Source of the DNA: JBICHM01 sp043101835
GTDB taxonomy: Bacteria; Planctomycetota; Phycisphaerae; Phycisphaerales; UBA1924
NCBI GenBank assembly: GCA_043101835.1
Contig: JBICHM010000330.1
Location: 1 to 22,979, forward strand
Length of the DNA: 22,979 nt
Direction: 5' to 3'
This document shows positions 7,759 to 14,772 of this stretch, piece by piece; the stretch's first letter is position 1, and each line of letters starts with the position of its first letter. A model generated the notes under the pieces. The model was not told where the DNA came from, made no database searches, and saw nothing but the letters and a program-made list of their open reading frames with translations. The position numbers and the translations under genes are program-made.

Positions 7759-8663
7759 GCGCTGTCTCCTCGCCGCCAGACGACGACCTCGCGCTCGAGT
7801 TCGACGCCGAAGCGCTCGCGCACGCGCTCGGCGACGGCGTCCATCAGCGCGAGCACATCGCGCGCCGTTGCGCCGTCATGGGTAAAGATGAAGTTTGCGT
7901 GCTCGTCCGACACTTCCGCGCCCCCGATGCGCAGGCCCTTGCAGCCGGCCTCGTCGATGAGCCGCCCGGCGGGCTGGCGCGCGCCGTCGACCGTCGGATT
8001 CTTGAACGCGCACCCGGCGGAGTCCGCCGCGAGGGGCTGGCTGGCCTTCTTCTTCGCCATGACTTCCTTCAGGCGGCTGCGCAGCGGGGCGTGCTCGGCG
8101 GGTGTGAGGCGGAGGTCGGCCGAGAGGATGACGCCCTCGATGCCGGAGCGCCGGTAGGCGAAGGGGATGTCGTCGCGCCGCAGCGAGCGGATGTCGCCGT
8201 CGGGCGTGCGCACGCGGACGGACTCGATGGCGCCGGCGATCTCACCGAAGGCGCCGCCGGCGTTCATGCGGATGGCGCCGCCGAGGCTGGCGGGCACGCC
8301 GGCGAGGCCCTCGATCCCGGCGAGCCCGCGCCGGACGCTCTCGGTGATGAGTCTGGGCAGGTTGGCGCCGGCCTGGGCGCGGACGAGTCCGCCCTCGAGC
8401 CACTCGACGCTGTTGAGGCGGCGCGTGTCGATGACGAGGCCGTCGACGCCGTCGTCATCGACGAGCAGGTTCGCGCCGTCGCCGAGCACGCGGATCGGGC
8501 CGGCCTCCGCGCCGTCGATCGCGCGCAGGAGGTCGACCTCCGTCGCCGGCTCGACGAGCGCATCGGCGCGCCCGCCGACGCCGATCCAGGTGGCGATGGG
8601 TGCATCGCGCAGGACAGCGCGCGTGCTGTCGCGGGAGGCGCTGGTGGCGGGGGCCGAACGCAT
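7755..8663 (-). CDS. murB: UDP-N-acetylenolpyruvoylglucosamine reductase (MurB, type II)
   Basis: 302 residues. The FAD-binding signature is clear: G-V-G-G-R-A-D, then L-G-D-G-A-N-L-L-V at 60-68, and G-L-A-G-V-P-A-S-L-G-G-A at 119-130 with the M-N-A-G-G-A strand. The length and the K-N-P motif fit type II MurB. Active-site arginine is in Y-R-R-S at about 170-173 and the C-terminal glutamate is probably E292. The position of the usual proton-donor serine is C218 (S-A-G-C-A-F-K-N-P). The enzyme reduces UDP-GlcNAc-enolpyruvate to UDP-MurNAc with NADPH. It starts 20 bp after murC and overlaps ddl. An A-A-G-G-A run about 10 nt before the ATG may serve as ribosome binding site. Confidence 0.95.
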   Translation of the reverse strand: MRSAPATSASRDSTRAVLRDAPIATWIGVGGRADALVEPATEVDLLRAIDGAEAGPIRVLGDGANLLVDDDGVDGLVIDTRRLNSVEWLEGGLVRAQAGANLPRLITESVRRGLAGIEGLAGVPASLGGAIRMNAGGAFGEIAGAIESVRVRTPDGDIRSLRRDDIPFAYRRSGIEGVILSADLRLTPAEHAPLRSRLKEVMAKKKASQPLAADSAGCAFKNPTVDGARQPAGRLIDEAGCKGLRIGGAEVSDEHANFIFTHDGATARDVLALMDAVAERVRERFGVELEREVVVWRRGDSA

Positions 8664-8683
8664 TCCTGGAACTTCCTTCGGGT

Positions 8684-10264
8684 TCAGTCGGCGCTCGCCC
8701 GGCGCCCCATGTAGGCGTGGGCGACCTTCCAGACCGGTCCGGCGCCCATGACGACGACAAGGTCGTTCGGGCGGCAGACATCGCGGAGCTGATCGACGAT
8801 GGCGTCGAAGGGGTACAGGTGCATCGCGCGCACGCCGCGGGCGCGGAGTCGGTCGACCAGGTCCGCGGCGGAGACCTTCGTCTTCTCGATCTCGCTGTCG
8901 CGCACGAAGTAGATGTGCGGGACGATGACGATGTCGGCCTGGGTGAAGGACTGCGCGAACTCTTCGAGCAGGAATCGCGTGCGGCTGTGCTGATGAGGCT
9001 GGAAGACGCAGACGAGGCGTCCGCCCCGATCCTGCGGGCGCTCGTGCTCACGCAGGGCGCGCAGGGTGCAGTCGATCTCGGTGGGGTGGTGGCCGTAGTC
9101 GTCGTAGACGCGCACCGAGCCGCCGGCGACCGGAACATCGCCCAGACATTCGCAGCGGCGCTCGACACCACGGAAGTCGCCGAGAGCCTCGGCGGCGCCG
9201 GCGGGGTCGGCGCCGAGGCCGATCGCCAGCGCGCACGCGACGGCGCTGTTCATCGCGTTGTGCTCGCCGGGGATCTGCATGAGCCACGCGCACTGGGGCA
9301 CGCCCGCGCGGGAGAGCAGCACACGGCGCGACGGGGCGTCGAACTCCACGCGCCAGTCCGCGGCCGGGCTGAAGCCGATCGTCTCCACCCGGCAGCGCAG
9401 CCCGGCGCAGACCTCGCGCCGGTGCGCGCCGTCGTGGGCGATGAGCAGGAACCCGCCCTCCTCCGCCGGAGGCAGCAGACGGGCGAAGCCCGCGAAGGCC
9501 TCGACGACCGCGTCAAGCGAGCCGTAGATGTCGAGGTGGTCGGCCTCGACGGCGCTGATCGAGCCGATCGTCGGTCGGAAGTTGTGGAAGGAACGGTTGA
9601 ACTCGCACGCCTCGGCGATGAGCACGCCCGGCCGGCCGGCGAAGGCGCCGATGGGCGTCTCGGCGCTGCCGAGGCGGAATCCGGTGCTCGCGCCGCCGGG
9701 GGCAGAGGCGTCGCCGCCCTCGCTCGCGCCCGCGAGCTGCGCGGAGTTTGCGCCGACGATGACGGTCGGGTCGAGGCCGCAGCGCGCGAGGGTGTAGCCC
9801 AGCATCGCGGCGGTCGTGCTCTTGCCGTGGGTGCCGGCGACGGCGACGCCGGTGCTTGCGGCCATGCACGCGCCGAGCATCTCGGCGTAGGTCAGCACCG
9901 GCACGCCGGCGGCCCGGGCGCTCTGGACGAGCGGATGGTCGGGCTTCACCGCGGCGGAGACGACCATGGCCTCGGCGCCCTCGGGAATGTCGGCGTGGTC
10001 ACCGGCCCGGATCTGGAAGCCGTCGGCGCGAAGTGCGTCCAGGACGGTGGTTTCGGTCATGTCGTCGCCGGTCACCACGGCGCCGCGGGCGCGCAGCAGG
10101 CGCGCGAGCCCCGACATGCCGCAGCCCCCCACACCGACCATGTGCAGACGCCTGCCGACGAGGGCGGCGTGGTCGGAAGGGCCGACGAGCGCGAGGGCGC
10201 GCTGGGCGCCGGGCGCCGGCTCGGGGGGCGCCGGCGCGACAGAGGATGCATGCGGCTGGGCCAT
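8684..10264 (-). CDS. murC: UDP-N-acetylmuramate--L-alanine ligase (MurC)
   Basis: 526 residues from the ATG at 10264; an in-frame TTG at 10273 is less likely because a -10-like TACCTT ends 7 nt before the ATG. A Pro/Ala-rich tail of about 35 residues precedes the Rossmann domain (H-M-V-G-V-G-G-C-G-M-S-G, 41-52). The P-loop is A-G-T-H-G-K-S-T at 143-150. Other Mur motifs are E-H-N-A-M-N (ATP/central domain), Y-D-D-Y-G-H-H-P-T-E-I, and the C-terminal F-Q-P-H-Q-H-S-R-T. The usual A-E-A-D-E-S-D-G-S is A-E-A-C-E-F-N-R-S at 217-225. A Gly/Ala/Ser-rich insertion of about 30 residues (178-210) precedes it. It adds L-Ala to UDP-MurNAc and heads the cell-wall block. Confidence 0.97.
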   Translation of the reverse strand: MAQPHASSVAPAPPEPAPGAQRALALVGPSDHAALVGRRLHMVGVGGCGMSGLARLLRARGAVVTGDDMTETTVLDALRADGFQIRAGDHADIPEGAEAMVVSAAVKPDHPLVQSARAAGVPVLTYAEMLGACMAASTGVAVAGTHGKSTTAAMLGYTLARCGLDPTVIVGANSAQLAGASEGGDASAPGGASTGFRLGSAETPIGAFAGRPGVLIAEACEFNRSFHNFRPTIGSISAVEADHLDIYGSLDAVVEAFAGFARLLPPAEEGGFLLIAHDGAHRREVCAGLRCRVETIGFSPAADWRVEFDAPSRRVLLSRAGVPQCAWLMQIPGEHNAMNSAVACALAIGLGADPAGAAEALGDFRGVERRCECLGDVPVAGGSVRVYDDYGHHPTEIDCTLRALREHERPQDRGGRLVCVFQPHQHSRTRFLLEEFAQSFTQADIVIVPHIYFVRDSEIEKTKVSAADLVDRLRARGVRAMHLYPFDAIVDQLRDVCRPNDLVVVMGAGPVWKVAHAYMGRRASAD

Positions 10265-10350
10265 GGTCCTCAAGGTATCGGACGCCTGTCGCCCCGGCGT
10301 CCAGTGGGTGCGACGCGTGCGCGCGGCAAGGTCGGTAGGCTTGTCGCCCC
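10265..10350. promoter_or_regulatory. Divergent promoter region between murC and the NUDIX gene
   Basis: Minus strand: TACCTT (10277-10272) ends 7 nt before the murC ATG. Plus strand: TAGGCT (10336-10341) ends 9 nt before the NUDIX ATG. Both keep the TAnnnT core. A perfect 7-bp inverted repeat, GGACGCC (10280-10286) and GGCGTCC (10296-10302) with a 9-nt spacer, covers the -15 to -37 zone of the murC promoter and could be an operator. No good -35 boxes are seen. Confidence 0.4.
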
Positions 10351-10848
10351 ATGAGCGACGCCCCCCTTCCTTACAAGATCGCCGTGCTGTGCGACCTTCG
10401 GGACGCCGCCGGGCGCGTGCTGCTGATCCACCGGGCGAAGGCGCCCAACCGGGGGATGTATTCGCCGATCGGGGGCAAACTCGACACCCACACCGGCGAA
10501 AGCCCCGCGCAATGCGCCCAGCGCGAAATCCATGAGGAAGCCGGCGTCGAAGTCCCGCTCGATCGGCTCCGTCTCGTCGGCATGGTCAGCGAGCACGCCT
10601 ACCAAGGCGAAACCCATTGGTTGATGTTTGTGTATCGGGTCGTCGGCAGCGTCGTCGTGGAGGAGCAGACGATCCGCGAGGGACGCCTGGAGTGGAAGAA
10701 TCCGGACCAAATCACGGATTTGCCCCTCCCGGAAACGGATCGGCATGTCCTCTGGCCACTAATTCTGCGATCATCAGGTCGCTTCTTTGCTGTTCACATC
10801 GACTGCTCAGGGGATGAGTTGCGCTGGACGGTGGAACAGGACTGTTGA
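10351..10848 (+). CDS. NUDIX hydrolase
   Basis: 165 residues. The Nudix box lies at about residues 41-66: G-G-K-L-D-T-H-T-G-E, then seven residues, then R-E-I-H-E-E-A-G-V. The catalytic R-E-x-x-E-E-x-G core is intact. The loop between the glycine and the first glutamate is two residues longer than the textbook G-x5-E. The family cleaves nucleoside diphosphates linked to another group X, often in housecleaning; the true substrate is not predictable. The last 40 residues and the 3' third of the gene are visibly less GC-rich than the neighbours (for example around 10617-10640 and 10757-10800). Divergent from murC; a -10-like TAGGCT ends 9 nt before the ATG. Confidence 0.9.
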   Translation: MSDAPLPYKIAVLCDLRDAAGRVLLIHRAKAPNRGMYSPIGGKLDTHTGESPAQCAQREIHEEAGVEVPLDRLRLVGMVSEHAYQGETHWLMFVYRVVGSVVVEEQTIREGRLEWKNPDQITDLPLPETDRHVLWPLILRSSGRFFAVHIDCSGDELRWTVEQDC

Positions 10849-10922
10849 ACTATGCGGCTCCGGTTGCGGGGCCCAAACAAAGTGTGAAGAATCTGAATGA
10901 CGCTGGCGCAGGTGCGAGGACC

Positions 10923-10945
10923 TTTCTGAGCCGGCCGCCGAGAAA
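10923..10945. repeat. Imperfect inverted repeat upstream of the AraC-family gene
   Basis: TTTCT (10923-10927) and AGAAA (10941-10945) flank a GC-rich centre that can also pair (CGG with CCG), leaving a 4-nt bulge. It could be part of an operator. The rest of the 123-bp gap (10849-10971) is locally AT-richer than the surroundings and holds no clear promoter. Confidence 0.25.
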
Positions 10946-10955
10946 TCACAAGGAC

Positions 10956-10970
10956 CGTGAGGGGATCACG
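10956..10970 (+). promoter_or_regulatory. Shine-Dalgarno within a perfect small hairpin before the AraC-family start
   Basis: CGTGA (10956-10960) and TCACG (10966-10970) form a perfect 5-bp inverted repeat with loop GGGGA (10961-10965). The purine-rich G-A-G-G-G-G (10959-10964) in and beside the loop is a good ribosome binding site 7 nt before the ATG at 10972, which decides that start over the in-frame GTG at 10957. Confidence 0.5.
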
Positions 10971-10971
10971 A

Positions 10972-12135
10972 ATGCCGAACCGGTGGGCGGAAGCCCCGAC
11001 GCCGTGGCGCGCCGACGCGAAGTCGGTGACCGCCAGCGTGCAGCAGCATGTGAAGCACGATGCGCTCGCATGCGGGCTGATCGATCTCGACAAGCCGCAG
11101 ATGGACGAGTTCCTGTTCTGCCAGGGGTTCACCCCGGAGTCGGCCCAGCGTTGGGTCGCGGTCGGTTTCCAGCGCGACGCGTTGCTGCGCACGGCACAGC
11201 AGCACGGCTCCGGCACGGGTTTGTTGCAGGACACGGGGCTGGAAGGCGCGAAGCTCGCCCCCGACTCCTTCGCCGCCTGCGAGCTGCTGCCGATCGGCGT
11301 CGCGGATCGGCGGATGTGGTGGCTGTGCGCAGCGCGCGCGAGTTCCCCGTTCACTGTCGGCGAGCGTGAAGCGCTGCGTCTGCTGCTGCACCAGTGGCGC
11401 GCCGAGATGGCGCGACCGCAGGAGCCGGGGTTGATGCTCGCCGTTGTCGGCGCCGACAATCGCCTGATCTACGCCGACCCGTTCCTGCAGGCGCGCCTGC
11501 AGGAAGCCGGGCTGAGCGTCGCGGCGTTCCTCGGGCAGGTCGAGGAAGTTCGCGAGCAGCGCTGGCCCGACGCCAGGCACGGCGAATCGCACGACATGGC
11601 GCTGGAGCTCGGCGGCGAGGTCGTCTGGGTCGTCGTGCGCCGGCAGCGCGCCTGCGACCTCGAAGCCGCGGACCGCTGGCTGCTCGAGATCCGCCCGATG
11701 GAGGAGGACGAGCTGCCGGGCATCGGCGTGCTCAGCGACGATCGCGTGGCGCAGGCGCTCGCGCTCGTGCACGACCAGTACCACACCAGCCCGACGCTGA
11801 ACGATCTCTCCAACGCGGTGCATGTGAGCCCGTTCCACTTCCACCGGCTCTTCAGCCGGCAGGTGGGCATTTCGCCGAAGCAGTACCTGCTGATGAAGCA
11901 GTTGCAGGTCGGGCGCTGGCGCCTGCGCCGCGGGCTCGAGCCGATTGGCGAGATCGCGCTGGCCACCGGCTTCGCGAACCACGCCCACTTCACGAGCACC
12001 TTCCGGCGCGCCCTGGGCATGAGCCCGAGCGAGTACCAGCAGCAGTTCATGCGCGGGCTGGAGCCCGCCGGCGCCTACGGGGCCGGCCCGGGCGGCCGGA
12101 AGCGCAAGAAGACGCGCCGGAAGAAGAAGGCCTGA
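10972..12135 (+). CDS. AraC-family transcriptional regulator with N-terminal sensor-like region
   Basis: 387 residues. The C-terminal DNA-binding domain (about 256-360) has both helix-turn-helix units: T-L-N-D-L-S-N-A-V-H-V-S-P-F-H-F-H-R-L-F in the first and I-G-E-I-A-L-A-T-G-F-A-N-H-A-H-F in the second, with the family's P-S-E-Y-Q end. Residues 20-240 form a separate alpha/beta region of about 220 residues that I cannot assign; a GAF- or PAS-like sensor is possible because residues 158-175 (V-V-G-A-D-N-R-L-I-Y-A-D) look like a PAS strand pair. The last 12 residues are almost all Lys/Arg, perhaps a non-specific DNA contact. Target genes are unknown; the upstream hairpin could be an autoregulatory site. 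Confidence 0.88.
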   Translation: MPNRWAEAPTPWRADAKSVTASVQQHVKHDALACGLIDLDKPQMDEFLFCQGFTPESAQRWVAVGFQRDALLRTAQQHGSGTGLLQDTGLEGAKLAPDSFAACELLPIGVADRRMWWLCAARASSPFTVGEREALRLLLHQWRAEMARPQEPGLMLAVVGADNRLIYADPFLQARLQEAGLSVAAFLGQVEEVREQRWPDARHGESHDMALELGGEVVWVVVRRQRACDLEAADRWLLEIRPMEEDELPGIGVLSDDRVAQALALVHDQYHTSPTLNDLSNAVHVSPFHFHRLFSRQVGISPKQYLLMKQLQVGRWRLRRGLEPIGEIALATGFANHAHFTSTFRRALGMSPSEYQQQFMRGLEPAGAYGAGPGGRKRKKTRRKKKA

Positions 12136-12215
12136 TCTGCCGCGGCGACACCCGAACAGGCATCGGGGCGAATCTGGCGGATCGCGCCGGAAATCGGGCG
12201 GGCCGCTTGCCGATC

Positions 12216-12221
12216 TATACT
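12216..12221 (+). promoter_or_regulatory. -10-like TATACT before the NfeD protease gene
   Basis: TATACT matches five of six -10 consensus bases and ends 8 nt before the ATG at 12230, implying a leaderless or near-leaderless transcript. No convincing -35. The remaining part of the 94-bp gap from 12136 shows nothing else. Confidence 0.5.
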
Positions 12222-12229
12222 TCGGCCCG

Positions 12230-14149
12230 ATGCGACGCATCCGAACCCTGACACCGTTCCCCCGCCTGCGCGCGGGCGACGGCGCCATGCGGCGGCGCGG
12301 GCGTCGCGTGCGCACGCTCGCGGCCGGCCTGCTGAGCCTGTGCCTGGCCGTCACCGCCGGCGCGCGTCAGAGCGAGCCGGCGCCCCAGGCCGCGCCCCCG
12401 GCCGCGACCTCGGGCGTGCCGGCGAGCCGCCAGGCGGACAATGTGGCGGTCATCACGATCAAGGGCGATATCGACAGATGGACCTCGGTGAGTGTCCAGC
12501 GTCGATTGGATCGAGCCCTCGCCGACGGGGCCGACGCCGTCGTGTTTGAGATCGACACCTTCGGCGGCGCCGTTGGCGCGTCGCTCGAGATCACGCACTT
12601 CATCCGCAACTCGCCGATTCCGAACACTGTCGCCTGGGTCAACACCAAGGCGATCTCGGCTGGCACATTCATTTCGCTCGCTTGCAACGAGATCGTCGTC
12701 AACCGCTCGGCGACCATGGGTGACGCTGCGCCGATCATGGCGTTGCAGACCCCGCTTGGCGCGCAGGCCGTCACCATCGGTGAAACGGAGCGGATGAAGC
12801 AGTTGACGCCGATCATCGCCGACATCGTGACATCTGCGCGAATGAGCGGCTATGACGAGAAGCTCGTCCAGGCGTTCATCATGCTCGGCGTTGATCTCTG
12901 GCTGATCGAGAATATCGAGACCGGGGAGCGCCTCTTCGTCGACGCCGCGGAGTATGAGAAGATCTATGGCGAGGCGCCGCCGCGCGGAGCTCGATTCACA
13001 GCTGGACCTGCCGCAGGGCGATTGCAAAGCGCCGAACAGCCAACGCAGTCGGACAGCGCTCCGCCCGACGCGACCTCGTTCCGGCCTGCTGGTGGGGCGT
13101 TTGACAGCAAGACCCTCGATGACATCAGTCAGCAGCTTGACGCCGCCGGCGCGTACTCCACCCGCCCCATCCTCACCCGCGCCGACAAGGGCGAGTGGCG
13201 CCTCGTCGAGCATGTCACCGATGGCACCACGCTGCTGACGCTCTCGACGCCGGACCTCATCCGCTACGGGCTCGCGCAGCAGATCGTGACCAACGACGCG
13301 GAGCTGAAGAACTACTTTGGCGCGACGAACCTCTCGCGCCTCGACCCCACCTGGTCGGAGCACCTGGCTCGCTTCCTGTCGCTGATGCCGGTGAAGTGGT
13401 TCCTGATCGTCGTCTTCCTGCTGGGGCTGTTCCTCGAGATGTCGGCGCCGGGTGTGGGGCTGCCGGGGGGCGTGGCGCTGGCGGCGTTGATGGGCCTGCT
13501 GGCGCCGCAGTTCATCGCGGGCGCCGCGGCGTGGTGGGGCGTGCTGGCGCTGGTCTCGGGCATCGCCTTCCTGGGGCTCGAGCTCTTCGTGATCCCGGGG
13601 TTCGGCGTCTTCGGGGTGCTGGGGCTGGTGGCGCTCTTCGCGGGGCTGCTCGGGATGGTGATCGGCCCCGGGCCGCTCTTCCCCGACTCCGACGCCGAGA
13701 AGCAGGACCTGGTCTACGGCGTGACGACGGTGCTGCTGGCGCTCTTCACGACCTTCATCGGGATGTACTTCATCACGAAGTACCACCGGTCGCTGCCGGT
13801 GCTCAGCAAGCTGGTGCTGGCCAATGAGCCGCGCCCCTTCGCGGATGACGAGGCCGACGGCATGCTCGGCGCGATGGGCGATGCCCCCGCCGCGGCGCGC
13901 GTGGGCGAGGAGGGCGTGGCGATCACGACCCTGCGCCCCAGCGGCACGGCGGAGTTCGGCGAGCGCCTCGTCGATGTCGTCAGCGAGATCGGCATGATCG
14001 ATCAGGGCACGCGCGTGCGGGTGACGAAGGTCAGCGGCAACCGCGTGGCCGTGGAGCCGATGGACGACCCCGACGGCGGCCTTTTCGGCGACCTCCCCGC
14101 CGGATCGGCCGATGAAGCCGACGGACCCGACGAAGGGGAGCGTGCCTGA
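12230..14149 (+). CDS. NfeD-family membrane serine protease (ClpP/SppA-like domain plus NfeD C-terminus)
   Basis: 639 residues of the COG1030 type. A long basic N-terminus and hydrophobic core (about 30-45) form the signal peptide. A ClpP-class protease domain spans about 71-245. The catalytic serine is S143 (I-S-A-G-T-F) and K190 is a candidate general base, as in Ser-Lys NfeD proteases. G-G motifs at 112-113 fit the oxyanion loop. Several transmembrane segments lie between about 389 and 516, followed by the soluble OB-fold NfeD domain (about 560-625). The family works with flotillin/stomatin proteins at membranes. The ATG at 12287 gives a shorter, more normal signal peptide; 12230 is kept because of the -10-like TATACT 8 nt upstream. 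Codon bias relaxes between about 12530 and 13110 compared with the flanks. First gene of the module that ends in floA. Confidence 0.9.
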   Translation: MRRIRTLTPFPRLRAGDGAMRRRGRRVRTLAAGLLSLCLAVTAGARQSEPAPQAAPPAATSGVPASRQADNVAVITIKGDIDRWTSVSVQRRLDRALADGADAVVFEIDTFGGAVGASLEITHFIRNSPIPNTVAWVNTKAISAGTFISLACNEIVVNRSATMGDAAPIMALQTPLGAQAVTIGETERMKQLTPIIADIVTSARMSGYDEKLVQAFIMLGVDLWLIENIETGERLFVDAAEYEKIYGEAPPRGARFTAGPAAGRLQSAEQPTQSDSAPPDATSFRPAGGAFDSKTLDDISQQLDAAGAYSTRPILTRADKGEWRLVEHVTDGTTLLTLSTPDLIRYGLAQQIVTNDAELKNYFGATNLSRLDPTWSEHLARFLSLMPVKWFLIVVFLLGLFLEMSAPGVGLPGGVALAALMGLLAPQFIAGAAAWWGVLALVSGIAFLGLELFVIPGFGVFGVLGLVALFAGLLGMVIGPGPLFPDSDAEKQDLVYGVTTVLLALFTTFIGMYFITKYHRSLPVLSKLVLANEPRPFADDEADGMLGAMGDAPAAARVGEEGVAITTLRPSGTAEFGERLVDVVSEIGMIDQGTRVRVTKVSGNRVAVEPMDDPDGGLFGDLPAGSADEADGPDEGERA

Positions 14150-14151
14150 CG

Positions 14152-14658
14152 ATGGAGCCGTTGCTGCTGTGGGGATTCGGCCTGTTCGCGATCGCGGCGC
14201 TGCTGCTCGCGCTCGAGATTTTCATCCCCTCCGGCGGCGTCCTCGGCGGGTTGAGCCTCATCGTGGCCATCGCCGGGGTTATCGCGTTCTGGCGCGTCTC
14301 CACGACCTGGGGGCTCGCAAGCCTGCTTTCGGTCCTCGTGCTGGCGCCCGCGGCGGTGGCGTTCGCCTTCAAAGTGTGGCCACACACGCCAATAGGCAGA
14401 CAGATGATCCTCGGCGACCCCGTCGAGGCCGAGGAAGAAGCGGTCGCGCGCGCCGAGCGCGACCGGCAGGAGCGTGAGCGTCGCGATGCGCTGCTCAACC
14501 AGGAAGGCGAGGCGATCACCGACCTGCGCCCCGGCGGGACGATCCGGATCGGCAAGGAGCGCTACGACGCGCTCGCCGAGGGGCCGACGATCGAGGCGGG
14601 CGAGCGGGTCCGCATCGTCGGCTTCGAGACCGGGCAGGTGAAGGTGCGGGCGGTCTGA
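14152..14658 (+). CDS. Short NfeD-family membrane protein
   Basis: 168 residues, starting 2 nt after the previous stop, with A-G-G-G-G-A-G (14134-14140) 11 nt upstream. Two to three transmembrane helices (about 4-22, 28-48 and 53-75) carry the usual I-P-S-G-G-V-L-G-G turn after the first helix. A charged helix rich in Glu and Arg follows at about 88-120, then the OB-fold NfeD domain at about 120-168 (A-I-T-D-L-R-P-G-G-T-I-R-I, later R-V-R-I-V-G-F-E and V-K-V). It has no protease domain. It probably acts with the upstream NfeD protease and downstream FloA, as in the Bacillus yqeZ-yqfA-yqfB type arrangement. Confidence 0.9.
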   Translation: MEPLLLWGFGLFAIAALLLALEIFIPSGGVLGGLSLIVAIAGVIAFWRVSTTWGLASLLSVLVLAPAAVAFAFKVWPHTPIGRQMILGDPVEAEEEAVARAERDRQERERRDALLNQEGEAITDLRPGGTIRIGKERYDALAEGPTIEAGERVRIVGFETGQVKVRAV

Positions 14659-14673
14659 GCGCCGACGCCCCGG

Positions 14674-14701
14674 TTGCTCCCCTATCGCGAGCGGCCATAA
14701 T
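14674..14701 (+). promoter_or_regulatory. Candidate sigma70-type promoter for floA
   Basis: TTGCTC (14674-14679), a 16-nt spacer and CATAAT (14696-14701) give the best two-part promoter in the window. Transcription would start near 14708 and leave a leader of about 65 nt. It suggests floA can be expressed apart from the two nfeD genes. Confidence 0.5.
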
Positions 14702-14758
14702 GCCCCGAGACGGCGCCGGCCTCGTGCGCGGCGTCCATCGATCTGCACGCTTCACGCC

Positions 14759-14765
14759 AGGAGGG
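14759..14765 (+). promoter_or_regulatory. Strong Shine-Dalgarno of floA
   Basis: AGGAGGG, 7 nt before the GTG at 14773; this fixes the non-ATG start. Confidence 0.85.
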
Positions 14766-14772
14766 CTTCCGG

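Noticed and set aside
10351..12135. NUDIX plus AraC-type pair as a novel regulated unit
   Set aside because: They are separated by 123 bp with a distinct start region and no sign of coupling; adjacency alone is not evidence.
10966..12354. Long minus-strand frame over the AraC-type gene
   Set aside because: A shadow of a gene with clear helix-turn-helix motifs; Arg/Ala/Gln-rich translation without a recognisable fold.
12215..13786. Long minus-strand frame over the NfeD protease gene
   Set aside because: The translation is dominated by Arg, His, Gln and Asp with no domain. The sense gene has protease, membrane and OB parts.
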